Shown here: in pieces, positions 41,326 to 55,060 of the stretch | How positions within the stretch are numbered: the first letter of the stretch is position 1 | Layout of the letters: each line of letters begins with the position of its first letter | Assembly (NCBI RefSeq): GCF_963678635.1 | Contig: NC_087069.1 | Span: 12,032,530 to 12,096,529, forward strand | Length of the DNA stretch: 64,000 nucleotides | Direction: 5' to 3' | Origin: Symsagittifera roscoffensis | Taxonomy: Eukaryota > Xenacoelomorpha > Acoela > Convolutidae | Made by a program: the position numbers and the translations under genes | Notes under the pieces: generated by a model | Databases searched by the model: none | What the model was told of the DNA's origin: nothing | Seen by the model: the letters and a program-made list of their open reading frames with translations, nothing else

Positions 41326-44300
41326 TAAAATTGCAAGAAGGAGAACTCACAATTGAGAATTTAAACGAGGATAGTTGATTGCTCCGATAATTTACTTAAA
41401 AAGCTACACTTAGTCTGAAACTTAGAAAACTTAGCAAATTGGAAAACGCCTAGTAATAAAAACGCCTGAAAACCAAATCAAAAAACATTAAAAAAATTTC
41501 TAGATGTTTTTAATTTTTTTGCAATAAATTTTTGAATTTTTCAAGTTTTTTATTCTCAAAATTACCCTATAAAATTAAAAATTACTTTTAACTGAGATAA
41601 GTTTAACTTTCAGGAGTTAACATTCAAAGCTTATCCTTCTATTATACGCCAGCAGGCTCGCATTAATTGCTTGTAACTAAAATAAAACTTTAAGTAAAAA
41701 TTCTAACCATTTTTTCTTAACAATGGGATTACTTTTTGAAAATCTTCAAATTTTTAACAACGATCAAAAGGGCTTTAGTACGATATGTCACTGGACCTAT
41801 TCCGATGATTATTTATAGTACCTGATTTTGGGAGACAAACACTAAAAAAGAAAAAAAAACTAAAACACACCCGAAACAAAGTCCCTCCTCACTATCGGTG
41901 GTCGGAACAAAAACAAAAGAGATCCTAACACTGAAAACAAAGCAAGTCACAAGTTGTAGTTTTGATTGATATTAAAGAATCTGCAAAATATTATCAAAAT
42001 TTTTGCAAAATCTAAGATAAGCAGTGTCTCAACGGGAATGCTGTTATTAATAAAACGAAATCTTTCGTACTATCTACAGAAATGGCAAGCGCAATCATTC
42101 GTGTCTTCCCGATACTTCCTTTATAGGGTAAAACTGTAACTTTTTCTAATTCATTTGAACTGGAAACATTTCCCAATGCATGTACGAAAAAAAACGATGC
42201 CTCGAATCAAAAATTTATACGATACGGTGAATCGGATTTCGACCTTCTGTACACTAATGCCTTAGCCTCATGCGCATTACTAAATGCGCCCAAAGTCTTG
42301 ACTCGATTCAAATCACGACTGAAAGGGTTTCAATATGATATATCAGTCAAACTACTCTAATAATTAATTGTGGTTTTTGATTAAACGAGGAAAAAAACTG
42401 AAAAAAATACCAAGATATAATTGCTCCCCATTTTCAGTGGTAGGACAAAAAACTATCATTTCATAAAAATTATATCATTAAAAAATTACGACTCGACTCG
42501 ACTTTTTGCAAAGGATGCCTTTTTTATACAAAATCAGGTGCCGCAAATAAAAACTAGATGGAGTCCAATTATGTAACAAATTAGGGCTTTTTCAATCGCT
42601 AGTCGGATTCCAAAAAGAAGTGAAAAAAGGAATCTCGATGTCGACAAAATTTGGTGTGAACATTTACGTTTATCAGATATTTTTGGCCGGCGATTAATTG
42701 AAAATCTATTTTAAAAAAATGTCCCACTTTCAAAGAATCTAGAGTAGGATTTCTTAACATCAAATTTAAGCTAAAAAATCGGATTTGGAGCTAATTTTAC
42801 AAATCATTTTCCCAATAATTCATTCCAATCAACAATAAATTAAAATATGACGAAAAACCTTACTGTATCTGCTGCAGTACATTTAGTTTGATACAATTTG
42901 AAGATTTTAACTTACGATCTTGGAAGACTTCTGCTGCGCTTCATCATTAAGAACTTTGGTAGTGACTTCTTGTGTTTACTGTCAGCCAAAATTTCCAAAA
43001 TTACCAACAATTACAAATAACAAAATCCAAACGAAAGATAAGCAAAACTACAGCCAGCCTATAGTTTATCAGCGAAAATTGTTTCGATTCCCGATATCGC
43101 CTCCGAAATTCTAGATCTGATTCTTTTGACCTTTCGACGATTGTAAAGCTGCCGCTAGCAATGTACTTAATTGTGAGTTTTATTTGTCAAAGCCAAACAC
43201 AAGTGTCAAATAAAACTTTGAAACAACTTGTCAAATTTGATCATAAATGACTAGGATATCAAAATGATGAACCGAATTTGCTTTGCCACAAGTCATGGAC
43301 GACCAAAGCCATAAACAGGAGAACTTTTCAATCTCGCAGACTATTAGTTGATAAAAATCAAAACAAAAATTGATAGAAAAATTATTTCTGCAATTTCAAC
43401 TTTGTTTTTGAATACCCGAATCCTACAATTTTTGACAATGTCAGTGAATTATGCTGTCAAATAAAGAAACAATTGACAATTCAGGACTCTAATTTTATTC
43501 GGGTCAATTCTCCGATTTACACAATTAGAACAAAGTAGAGAAACAATAAACAATTAAGCACGATAATGGCTCTTGTTTTGCTTCTGTTCGACGAAATAAC
43601 GGAAACATCAATAAAATTTAAACCAACAAATTGTTTAGTTAAGATGTTTGATCAATATTCGTATTATTCAATTAAACGCAACAATTGCGACACATAAATA
43701 TTTGATTGCGCCAATTTTTGGAAGTGATTTTAAGTTCACATAATGTTAACAGTTAAGGACAAACTTTATCAAAGCTAAGCAGACTTCGTTTCTCGAACAG
43801 TCATAGAATGATTTTTAAATGTATTTAAAGCTGAGTAGCTTTAAAAAGACAAATGGTATTACTACAGAAAAGCTATTTTGATTGACATCGAACTATTAAA
43901 CAGTTTGGTACTATAAACGGTTTATAGTATGCATTAATTGCTGGTTTCACCAATGCGCAGAGCTTTTGTGTAACCAAAAACCAGAGAACAAGTCGCAAAG
44001 CCAAACAATCTGCATTGTACATGGAAACATTTGGGTCAACTATATATTCTTTCTCAACGTGAACCCCGTATCTTGGTCCAAAACAAAGACATAAAAACCT
44101 TGTAATTGAATAAAACCCATGTTTGACCCACTTGGTTTCAGCGTTTAATTTATTTGGCTTTCTTCGAACTATATCCATTAATGTATATGGCTTAAAATTT
44201 GATGCCCAATTTTTATGGTTTACATGCCAAGCTACGCATAAAGCAAAATGTAATACAGAAGAAAAACTTCAATTCAAAAAAAAACTAGCAAAAAATAAAA

Positions 44301-45224
44301 AAAAACTACTCTAAACAGTTGCGATACCGAAATAATGAAAAAATACAAAAAATACGTAACCCAATTTTTCTTAATTTATAAAAATCTGCAAAAAAGATTC
44401 GAAGTAAACAGCTCATGAAGCAACTTCTGTCATAAATCAACTTGGCTGCAATGCTTCATATTAATGCATAAGGGACTTTTTATGCAGTAATATTACTGCA
44501 TAAAGAACATCCGACTTTTTTTAAATGAAGCCAAAAACTAGCCGACTTTCACTTTCAGTTCTAAACATTTCGATGAAATAAAAAATAAAGATTGTACAGA
44601 AAAGTAGAGTTCACAAAAGCAAATGTATGTACTGCAATGGAAATAAAAAATGAACTCGAAAAAAAAAACCAAAATTAACTGAACTTGAAAAGGTGATAAA
44701 AATCAAAATTATTTTTACACAGCTGAAGCTTGTATTTAAAAACACAAGCGAGAAAACGGCAAAAATAGCTCTAAAAGGTTTCAATAAGGAAAAAATGGGG
44801 GGAAATGGGTTAAATTATGTTAAAATATCCAATGTGCCAGAATCGCATCCCTGACTCGACATTAAAAGTTACACGGCCTTAGCATCTGCGCCAAGCTCGC
44901 TCGAAGATCTTCAAACATTAGCCACCAATAAATCAAGCAAAAACTAAGATGGCCGACAGCATACAACTGTACTTTCCACTGAAAAAAAATTGAATAATTT
45001 TCATTTCCAAATTCATAAATGGGATTCATAATCCAGTTTAAAAAAATCAGAATTTTTCTTATTTCATTTGTAAGTTTCATGAAAAAATTGTTGGGCGATA
45101 ATATTAGGATGAGAGGCCACCTATGCATCCGCTGGTAGAAACCTGACATCGCCCCACCAAAGGGTCGACAATTACAAACTTTGGAAAATATTTGAATCAT
45201 AACGTTTTTGTAACTTTACAAAAG
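41326..45224. other. No gene seen
   Basis: AT-rich with many homopolymer runs. The longest ORF (43873-44178, minus) has no recognisable feature. Confidence 0.4.
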
Positions 45225-46140
45225 AAAAAAAAACGGCATATCTGAGAAAGAAAAAGGCATTGATCAGTCATTATTGGAGTCCATACAAACACCTTGAGAG
45301 TTCTTTGAGAGCATCCCACCATAATGTTGAGTATTTCAAACTTCGAAGTTATTTTAGACCTTACGTTTATAGAAAAACTTTGAAAAAGCTACAACAGCAT
45401 ATCTCAAAAACTAAGATAAGTGAGCCATCAAGACTGTTACCCCTGAGTTGCCAGAGAACACCCCATAGTAGGGTTGGGATTTAAGAATTGGCAAATTTTG
45501 TATTCTAGTTTTTTTTAATTTTGAAAAATCTTGAAAAAACGTCTTATCTCTAAAATCAAAAGCAGTTAAGCAGTCACCTTTGGAGGCAAGATTTGCATTT
45601 CCTGAGAGTACCTTGACAGCAACTGACTACAGGGTTGGCAATTTAAATTTCTGTGCAATTTAAATCTAAATTTACTGAACATTTCTGAAAAAAGCAGGTT
45701 AAATCTAAACTTTCTGAACATTTTTAAAAAAAATCATGAATTTCACATCTCGGCATAAAAAGATTTCAGCAGTCATAAATGGATGCAAGATTTGCACCCC
45801 TGCCAGCACCTCACACTATCGAAATGAGAATCTCAACTTTTGTTATGTTTTTCATGTCCAAATTCTTTGAATTTTTTTGAAAAAATCATAAGTTAAGTCA
45901 TATCTTGCAAGCTGAAAGGATTTGAGCAAAAATTGCAATTACTAATAGTACCCTGACGGCACTAAAAACAGGGCTGAGAATTTCAATTTTTGAAAAAAAA
46001 CTTAAATCTAAGTTTAATGAAAATTTTCGAAAAAATCACAAGACTCTTCGTATCTCATAAACTAAAAGAATTTGGGTATTCAAGTTCGAAGGCCCAAATA
46101 TCAGCCCCTAGGGCCACCCTGACAGCATCCCAGTTTTGGG
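45225..46140 (+). repeat. Diverged satellite block C1 (period roughly 150-200 bp)
   Basis: About six degenerate units, each with a CGTCATATCTC-like motif followed by AAAACTxxAAGxxxTTGAGCAGTC and a GAGAGTACCxTGACAGC motif. Same family as 52200-53700. It ends in the shared tail at 46200. Confidence 0.65.
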
Positions 46141-46199
46141 TTGCTAATTTCAAACGTGACAAAAAACCTGAATTCGAGCAGGAAAATCGAATATTTTTT

Positions 46200-46330
46200 T
46201 AAGCATTGCAATATACGATATAGCTTAAACGTGCAAAAATTCTGTCGTAAAACATGCAAAAATAATACGCTGAAAAAGCTTAAACATGGCGCGATAGCGA
46301 AGCCCCCACTTAAATATATAATAGATTAGG
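46200..46330 (+). repeat. Satellite-associated tail T, copy 1
   Basis: About 125 bp beginning AAGCATTGCAATATACGATA and ending TTAAATATATAATA. Also found at 53735-53870 and, shorter, at 54040-54150. Confidence 0.7.
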
Positions 46331-48889
46331 AACATACCTGTAGATTGCACGCATGAGGAAAACGTGAAATAATTATCGATTGGATATCTTGATTTTATAT
46401 AGTCAGTAACGAAATCAATTATATGAAAGCAAGCATAAAAAACGGTTTTCTGTCATATGAAGGAAACCATTGCCACTAGCTAGACTTTTTTGGTCAAAAG
46501 CTCATAACCCTTACGTTTTCATAACAAAACTGCGATTAAAAATCATGAATTTTATGCTAATACTCAATATACAGACGTGATTTGAAGTAACGTCAATCGA
46601 TCAACAAATGAGTATGTGTCAAAACCCTTCGAGACGTCCAAAAATAAGAATCTATGACCGAGTTGTCAAATAAAGATCACGTTTTGATGAACGGAAATGG
46701 AACCTTTTCACAACGATACCAATAAATCAAACTGAATGTTTGCTTTATGACTGATCTACTTGGAGAGGCAGTAAATTTCATTATGATACGGTGCGCTGTG
46801 TACACTTGTCTGAGATTGAACCTTCTTTATAATATAAGATAGGCGCCATCATTCTATGATTAATATCGCAACTGTTAATAGAAGCATATGATTTATGACA
46901 AAAATTGCAAAAAAAATTTAACCCTACTTCGAAACTATTTATCTCTCTATATTGATCCACAAAAAAATAGGGGAAACTGTTTCTCAAAACTGTGAAACTA
47001 TGTATTTGTAGAGCTGACACTGAAGCATACCCACTTCAAAAATGATGCAATCAGATGGCCATGGTACATGCATTTCAACATTTATCATTGTTCCAAATGT
47101 TTCTTGAAGTGGTCACAAATTTTGAACTAGGTGTTTTTTCTCGGCCTAATTTCAGGTTTCTCAAATAATCGAGAGCGATATATATTTAAGAACCCAGTCG
47201 TATTTCCGAAGAAATATTTGAGCAAAGTTGTCGCCAAAAAAAGGTACGAATTTCGAAAAAGAATTACTTTAAGATTTCGCAAATCGCGACTTAAAAATTT
47301 CGAAACAACCCCGCGTGTACCCAGCTCAAGAAAACGGCCACAAAATTTTAAGCAAGACTGCTCGTATCAGGGCGAAGCCCTGAATGTTCCGACTGCCTTT
47401 TAAGGTTTATGGAGCAGCAGTATTAATTTTTTTTTCTAAAATTTGCAATTTTTTTATGAAAATCATCCCCCCACACGCCAGATAAAGTACAAAAAGATAG
47501 ATTTCGTTCCTTGTAACAAATCAATTATGGCAAATAAGCTTCGTTCAACCAATTTGGAACGATTTATAAGACGGACTAAATCTCCGCTTACGCGTTAATA
47601 GCGCGCATTATATCGCGCGTTAATTGTCCCAAATTGGTCAAAATGGCCAAAATGGCAATCTTTAAACCCTCATAACTTTACGAAAAAAGATCACAGGTGA
47701 AATATCTTTTCAAATTTAAGCTCAGGATAACAATACCTTTCGAATGATATAAAAAAATTTTGTCAAAAATGGCTAGTTAAAAAGTCGAAATTTGTCTGAA
47801 GAAAAAAAAAAACCCACCCCGAGCACAAATATTCCGTTACTTTCGTATCGAAAGTCGGAACAAAAACTTAAGTTGCCGAAATACGAGCTTTCTTATCTTG
47901 CCTTTCGAGCTTTTTGTATTGCCTTCTGTGGGTCGCAACGTTTTGCGCTTTTCGCACAGCTAAATCACTATTCATGTTAGAAATTTAGATTGTAAACTGA
48001 TATATTTTTCGTATTATCTTCATTCATTTTCTAATTTTGTCTAGAGTCTTGGTAACTTACCATATATAATTACAACTTGCGTACGATCTTTTCAAATCAG
48101 TTTAGAACCGGATGGCCAAAAAGCATGAATAAATTATGAACAAAAAAGAACTCACGGTTTGTTTTTACGCTAAATCTGCGCTTCAAGAGTAAAACGTAGT
48201 AAAAATACAACAAAAGTAAATACAAAGAGCAGCTAAAGCAAACCAACTATATAATCTCTCGCAGCATGTTTTTAGTGTAAAAAATAAAATGAGCTATCAG
48301 AGCTTTCAATCGGTTTCCCACTATTAAACTGACAGGTCAAATGAAAGTGTTTCAATGAAATGGAAAAAATACGCCATTCAAAATCTCTTTTATTTGCAAA
48401 AATTTCCACGGAAAGTTAAAGTGAACAAAAAATAGAGCAACTGGTATGTGAAATATGCAAAACTAAACCATCTTAAGAAGTCTATCCTTTAGGAACAGAT
48501 CGTTAAGTCATTGGCAAAATGAGTCACATATTGGATAAAATAAACCAAGTTGGAATTGAGAGTAAATAAAAAGGAATCTTGAAAGGATTTAACAACTCTA
48601 GTTATAAATGGTGATTGATAATCGATCAGTCGATTAGTGGCAAGGGACTTGAGATATAAACAAGAACCTAATTTCATACAACTGAAGAAGGTCGATGATT
48701 GAAGATATTAGTCAGTGTCAAAATGAAGCGGAAATTCTAGAATTAATAAATTTAGCTCAGAAATGAACCATTCCTGCTAAAAATCAGATAATGTAGTTCA
48801 TGCCAAAAGTTCGGGTGATTAGTTTTCGAGAAGTCAAGAAAACTAAAAACGGTAAAAAAATCAATAATTTAACAGTTCAGAGAATCACA
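46331..48889. other. No gene seen
   Basis: It contains a small GC-rich motif cluster with CGCGTTAAT twice (about 47595-47625) and charged short ORFs at 47131 and 47792 that I do not support as genes. Confidence 0.4.
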
Positions 48890-49470
48890 GCTTTTTGGTT
48901 TAAAAATTGGGCGTAGCCGCTTATGCAGAAGAGATCCACGCAATGTCTAATTTCGATTGATCCGAAAAACTCAGATTTAGAAAGACTGATCTCGAGAAAA
49001 TCGAAAGTTTCAAAAAAGTTCAAAAACCAATGTTTTGACTTTTCCGAGGGCCATAACTTTTGGTGTACAAAAATGTACGCAGTCGCGTATGGAAAAGAGC
49101 TTACCACAACCCGTTCTTTGGATTGAACCCAAAGCCTCATATATGAGAATGTAGTTTACGAGCAAAATCAAAAAGCTTAAAAAAACGATCATTAAACTAA
49201 AAATTTTATTTCACCGAGAGCGATAAACTGTTTAAAAATCCAGGTTTGGCAGGTTATTTTTAGATTCAAAAAACGGTCAACAAAAAAAATTGACTATTCC
49301 GAAGGCCATAATCTTAAGTTAAAAAAAGTTTGGCCTTAGCCGCTGATGCAAGGAACATTTTCAAAACCTGTTCTACTCAATGAAACCAAAATCTCAGATA
49401 ACTAAGAGTAGTTTTGGAGAAAGCGAAAAAAAACATTAGTAAGGGTCAACTTTTTCGAATTTTATTCACA
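48890..49470 (+). repeat. Diverged tandem repeat D, block 1
   Basis: About three units sharing GGxCATAACTTTT, GGCGTAGCCGCTxATGCAG, TTGAACCCAAAGxCTCA and CGGTCAAA motifs. Same family as 61290-61980. Confidence 0.6.
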
Positions 49471-49994
49471 CAGTTGAAAAAAAACTAGGGAAGTATGCAG
49501 CTCAAAGGGGAGTTGAAGGTCTTTTCATCGATGCCCTTTTTGATAATCGGTGAATATTTCTTGAGAAAATCTAACATTTTAGCAAAAAGTGAAAAAAAAT
49601 TCCCAAGAATCTCAAAAAAAAATTTAAATCCGGATTCCATACAATTGCCTAGTTACTGTTTGGATCAAACAGAAAATCTAGGCAAGCATGCCACGCAAAA
49701 CATTTAGAATTAAATTATCAAATGAAAAAACTTTACGAAGCGGAAACAGCCGACCATCTTTGAGCAGCCAACAGTTCAGCCTGAAAAAAAAGATTTTACG
49801 AAAAACATTTAAATGTTTCTAGTCCCCTTAAAACTACAATAAGCATTAATTGCAACTGATTTAAAACTTGCCTACAAAACAAAAAAGTATATGACATGCT
49901 GCAATGAAGCCGACAAAACTTAAGCAAATGAACGAAAGTCCGAAAAATCTATTTTTACCAGAAAAAAAATTTTCAGTTACAAACATACTTGAAA
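49471..49994. other. No gene seen
   Basis: AT-rich spacer between repeat families. Confidence 0.35.
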
Positions 49995-51180
49995 AACAAA
50001 GGTCCGGCCGGGATTCGATTCGAATCCCAGACTTTAGGGCGCAAAGGCCTATCGGCCACAGAGCTAACGTCTTTACCTCTGGAACAAGTGAAAACGAACC
50101 TGACAGTTGTTATGATTCAATAAATAAAGCAAGACGAAATTTGTAAGAAACATTGTTTACGGAAAAAAAAGGTCTAGTTCCCGAGTGCAACCCACTTGTT
50201 TTCGCAAGAATAAAAATAAAACACGAAAACAAAAATTTCTTCCATTATCCTCTCGGCCAAGCAATGAGCCATCGCACTTTTTAACTATTTCAGATTCAGC
50301 AAGTAAAGGACAATTCAAACAAATTAGACAGAAACTAAAACTAAATTTAGTAAGGCACGCACGGCTCCCAGCAACCCAACGGCTGTACTTTAGTAGGTGT
50401 GAGACTCTTTATGAAATGCTGCACAGAATTTCCTTGCACATGAACAACCGACAAATTTGTTGAGGTACTATATTCTGTCCAATTGAAAAGTTATAGAACC
50501 AAATCGACAGATTTTTTGTTTTGGTACAAATGAATACCCAACAAAAATAGGAACGTAAAATTCCATGAATAATTGCCAGTATTTCGGAGCCCCAGATTTT
50601 GTTACATGGAAAGAAACGTGAGATTCAATTGATGAATGAAATTATCAGTGAAGTAGCACCTCATGCAAGTGCAAGCCTATAACAAAGAAAACTTTTCCGA
50701 AGTAAACTTAAAAAGCCTTTAGGTGGAAAATATACATCCATTCATCCAATAATCGCCTAGAATTAGATCAATCACAAAAAGTTTGCAAAACGTTCGTCTA
50801 ACTTGCATATAATTTTAGCAGAATTATTATGGTGCAATTTTTGTGTGCGAAAATCGTACCCAAAATGTTATCCCAAAAGTGGATCGTTTTTTGCTTTTTT
50901 TTGGTCAAACTAGAATTAAGCCAAAACTACTGAGTCAATTACTAACAAAATTACGTCAAAGTGAGCCTTTTACGTAGCTCAGCGAAGTTTAAGAAAGGTA
51001 TAATCTCCATAAAACTGCGCAAAACGTTCAGAAATTGTGCTAAAAAAATGAACGTTTTCTATAATAAAACAAATGTTTTGTGTCTATCAAACCAAAATAA
51101 ATTAATTTAAACAATCTTTTGGAGGCAAAGCCCTGCTGAAACTTCGATGAGCTATGTGAGAGGCTCACATTGACATAAAT
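49995..51180 (+). repeat. Repeat E, copy 1, with a tRNA-like head
   Basis: Runs from the tRNA-like segment through blocks such as GTACTTTAGTAGGTGTGAGA, TTTCGGAGCCCCAGATT and GCCAAAACTACTGAGTCAAT. These recur in the same order at 51185-52170 and 54240-55060. It ends with a short inverted arm fragment (TGAGAGGCTCACATTGACAT, near 51161). Confidence 0.65.
50002..50072 (-). repeat. tRNA-derived segment
   Basis: On the minus strand TGGCCGATAGG is a full polymerase III A-box match, and GATTCGAATC with a downstream GGATTCGAATCGAATCCC resembles a B-box/T-arm. The spacing is tRNA-like, but the T-arm is altered, so it is read as a SINE head or pseudogene. Confidence 0.5.
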
Positions 51181-51184
51181 TAGG

Positions 51185-52170
51185 GTGCAGAAGCCTCTGG
51201 GCCAACGAGGTATCGTCGTTTCCTCTGGGCCAATTGGGAACGAACCTGAAAGTGTTATGATTCAAAGAAGCAAGTCGAAACTTATAAGAAACGTTGTTTA
51301 CAAAAAAATAGATCTAATTTCCGAGCAGCAACCCAACGGCTTTACTTTAGTAGGTGTAAGACTCTTTATGAAACGCTTCCCGGAACCGCCAAGCGCACGC
51401 ACTACCCACAAATTGGTTGAGAGAGTATATTCTGCCCAATTGAAAATGCATAGTATCAAATCGACTGATTTTTTGTTTTGATACAAATGGGACAGCAAAA
51501 ATTTGTTTTGGCACTAGTGATACCAACCAAAAATATGAACTTAAAATTCTATCAATGTTTACCATTATTTCGGAGCCCCAGATTCGGTTACGCTGGAATG
51601 ACGTGTGAGATTAGGTTGGTGAATAAATTTATCGGTGAAGTAACACATCATGCAAGTACAAGCCTGAAAAAAAAACTTTTCCGAAGTAGACTTAAATAGC
51701 CTTTGGGGGGAAAATCTAAAATTTCTAATTTTGCAAAATGTTCGTCTAATTTGCTTAGAATTTTAGCAGAATTATTATAGAGCAACTTTTTGTGCGAAAA
51801 CTTTATCCCATAAATGGATCATCATTCTGCTTTTTTGGTCAACCAAGAATTAAGCCAAAACTACTGAGTCAATTACTAGCTAAATTACGTCACAGTGAGC
51901 CCTTTACGTAACCCAGCGAAGTTTAAGAAGGGTATAGTCCCCATAAAACTGCGCAATACGTTCGGAAATTGTGCTTAAAAAATTAGCGTTTCATCTAAAA
52001 AAAATGATATTTTTTGTCTATCAACCCAAAAAAGTTCCCTAGTACAACGCAATTGTTTTCGCAAGTGTAAAAACAAAATACAAATCCAAATTTTTCTTCC
52101 ATCATCCTGCTGGGCCAAATATTTAGCCATCACAATTTTTAATTATTTCATATTCAACAAGTAAAGGACA
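51185..52170 (+). repeat. Repeat E, copy 2
   Basis: Direct neighbour of copy 1 with the same block order; no inverted arm is retained. The block at 52025-52170 (CAATTGTTTTCGCAAGTGTA...) corresponds to 50175-50320 of copy 1 but is placed after, not before, the other blocks. Confidence 0.6.
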
Positions 52171-52199
52171 TTTTAAACTAAACTAGCGTCAAACGCATC

Positions 52200-53700
52200 T
52201 CCGGTACTCATGGTAAACCGCATATATTGGAAATAAGATCTGCATTCTTTGAGTGTGCTATGACAGCACCCAATTACAGGGTTCGTAATTACAAATTTTG
52301 TAAAAATTTTATTCAAGTTTTTTATACAAGTTTTGAAGAACCATAAAATTTTGTGAAGTTTTATATAACTTCATCGAAAAATTTAAAATGAACTAAGAAA
52401 CGTCATATCTGGGAAGCTAAAAGCAATTGAGCAGTCGCATTTGGACGCAAGATTTACAACTCCTGAGAGTAATCTTAGAGTACCCAACTACAACGTTGAG
52501 AAATTCAAATTTTGAGAAACTTCACCTTAAGTTTCCTAAAAAGAGGTATTTTGTTTTGAAAACCAGAAAAAGTTTCACATCTCGAAAACTACCAAGCTTT
52601 GAGCAGTTTTATTGGATGGCAATAATCGCAATCTTTGAAAGTACTCTGACAGTACACAACTACAGGGTTGGGAATTTCACTTTAGTGAACTATTTTGTAA
52701 TTTGAGTTTTCTGAAAATTTCCAAAAAAATCATAAAAAACGTCGTATCTCTTAAAATAAAAAGAATTGAGAATTCTTAATTGGAGGCCGAATTTACAACT
52801 CATGAGCTTACTCTGACAGCCCCCAACAACAGGTTAGGAATTTCAAACTTTGAAAAGAAATTTACTTTAATTTTCATAAATTTAAAAAAAAATCACAGAA
52901 AAGTCATATCTGGAAAGCTGCAAGGTTTTGAGCAGTCATATTTGGAGGCAGAATTCACAACTCCTGAGAGTACTTTGAAAGCGCCTCACTAAAGAGATGG
53001 TAACTTCAAGTTTTATAATAAAAAAATTTATACCCAAGTTCTCTGAAAAATTTTGAGAAAATCCTAAAAACCGTCATATCTCGAAAAATACAAGATTTTG
53101 AGCAGACACATTCAGAGGCAAGATTTGCAACCCCATGAGAGTACCCTCACAGATTCCAATAACAGGATTGAGATTTTCAATGCTTTGGATTTTTTTTAAC
53201 ATCTAATTTTTTTTTGAAAATTTCGGAAAAAATCATAAAAAACGTCATATCTCGAAAACTATAAGAATTTGAGTAGTCATATTTGTAGAAAAATATTGCA
53301 AGTTCTGAGCGTACCCTGACAGAGCCTCACCACCGAGATGGGAACATCAAACTTTGGAAATTTTTTATAACTATGTTTTTTGAAATTTTTTTTTTCAAAT
53401 CCTAAAAAAAACGTAATATTTCGAAAACTACAAAAATTTGAGCAGCCATAATTAGAGACAAAATTCGCAACCCCTGAGAGTACCCCTACACAATCCAAAA
53501 CAGGACTAAGATCTTCAACGTATTGGAATTTTTTAAAATCTAAGTTTTTGAAAATTTTTTGAAAAAATCATAAAAAACGTCATATCTCGAAATATGCAAG
53601 GATTTGCTGATTCATATTTGGAGGCCAGAATCGCAAAACCAGGGAAAACTCTGAAAACATCCAACTATTGGGTTACTAATTACAAACTTGATGAAATAAA
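52200..53700 (+). repeat. Satellite block C2 (period about 168 bp)
   Basis: The CGTCATATCTCGAAAACT-like motif recurs near 52402, 52573, 52739, 52902, 53070, 53240, 53410 and 53577, so spacing is 163-172 bases over eight units. Each unit also carries a GAGAGTAC(C)CTGACAG motif. Confidence 0.8.
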
Positions 53701-53734
53701 AACTGAATTTAAACGGGAAAATTGAAAAAAACCT

Positions 53735-53870
53735 TAACCATTGCGATATACGATATAGCTTAAAGGTGAAAAAATGCTGTTGTTAAAGATGCAAAAAGAT
53801 ACGTTAAAAAAGCTTAAACATGGCGAGATACTGAAGCCCGCATTTAAATATATAATAAATAATAAATTTG
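53735..53870 (+). repeat. Satellite-associated tail T, copy 2
   Basis: Matches 46200-46330. Followed within about 75 bases by an (ACAG)n microsatellite. Confidence 0.7.
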
Positions 53871-53942
53871 ACAGAAGAAAATTTAAAAAATTAGGAGACG
53901 GGTAGACAGACATAATCAAATTAAATAAAAAAAGCAGGTATA

Positions 53943-53968
53943 CAGACAGACAGACAGACAGACAGACT
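53943..53968 (+). repeat. (ACAG)n microsatellite
   Basis: About six tandem ACAG units just after tail copy 2. Confidence 0.85.
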
Positions 53969-54039
53969 TAATTTGGCCTCGAAAAAAAATTACTGAAAAA
54001 CTAACGACCTTGCCGAAAACTAAATTAAAAATTTTCTTA

Positions 54040-54150
54040 AGCATTGCAATATATGATATAGCTTAAACATGAAAAAATTCTTTCGTTAAACATGCAAAAT
54101 TATCAACATGGGAGATAGCTGTCACTAGTATTTAAATATAGTATATAGGT
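54040..54150 (+). repeat. Satellite-associated tail T, copy 3 (shorter)
   Basis: AAGCATTGCAATATATGATA start and TTTAAATATAGTATA end, with internal losses. It runs directly into the next microsatellite. Confidence 0.65.
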
Positions 54151-54236
54151 ATAGATATAGATATATAGATATAGATATATAGATGAAGATATAGATATAT
54201 AGAATATAGATATATAGATAGATAGATATAGATTAG
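54147..54236 (+). repeat. (ATAGAT)n-type microsatellite, imperfect
   Basis: About 90 bases of alternating ATAGAT and ATAT units. Confidence 0.9.
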
Positions 54237-54239
54237 ATA

Positions 54240-55060
54240 AACTAAAATTAAATTTAGTTTCGCCACACTTCAGCAACTCAACGTCTGTACTTTAGTAGGT
54301 GTATTTAAATTTTTATAAGATGCTTCCCTGAATTGCCATGCTCAGGAACAATCCACAAATTGGTTGAGAGACTATATTCTGTCCAATTGAATATTTATGT
54401 TACCAAATCGGCTGATTTTTTTGTTTTGGTAAAATGGGACAGATAATTTTTATTTTGGTATTATTGAATACCCACCAAAAATAGGACTTTAAAATTCTAT
54501 CAATGTTTGCCATTATTTCGGAGCCCCAGATTTTGTTACGATCGAATGACGCGTAAGATTACATTGATGACTAAGTTGAGTGGTAAAGTAGCACATCAAG
54601 CAAGTGCAAGCCTACAAAAAAAACTTTTCCCAAGTAAACTTAAATAGCTCTTTAGGGGAAAAATCTACATCGATTTTCCCAAAAATCGCTAGAATTAGAT
54701 CAATCCGAAACAATTTGCAAAAAATTCATCTACCTAGCTTAAACAATTAGCAGAATTAAAATGGTGAAATTTTTGTGTACGAAATTCGGACCCAAAACAT
54801 TATCCCAAAAATTGATCATTTTTTGCTTTTTTTGTCAAGCAAGAATTAAGCCAAAACTACTGAGTCAAATAATAGCAAAATTAGATCAAAGTGAGCCTAT
54901 TACGTAGCCCAGCGAACTTTAAGAAGGGTATTATCTCCATAAAACTGCTCAAATTGTTCAGAAATTGTGCTGAAAAAATAGCGTTTTGTAGTAAAATTGA
55001 TATTTTTTGTGTATGAAACCAAAATAAATTAACTTATACAATATTTTGGGTTATACCCTA
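54240..55060 (+). repeat. Repeat E, copy 3
   Basis: Same block order as copies 1 and 2. It includes the left arm of the foldback described separately. Confidence 0.65.

Noticed and set aside
43873..44178. 101-codon minus-strand ORF
   Set aside because: No recognisable motif, no neighbouring exons that fit, AT-rich intergenic context.
47131..47403. 90-codon basic ORF
   Set aside because: Low complexity and basic by base composition; no start context or homology that I recognise.
50002..50072. Functional tRNA gene on the minus strand
   Set aside because: Good A-box, but the T-arm is duplicated or altered and no full acceptor stem forms.
45225..53700. CRISPR array
   Set aside because: The regular period comes from degenerate whole-unit satellites, not short identical repeats with unique spacers, and the context is eukaryotic.
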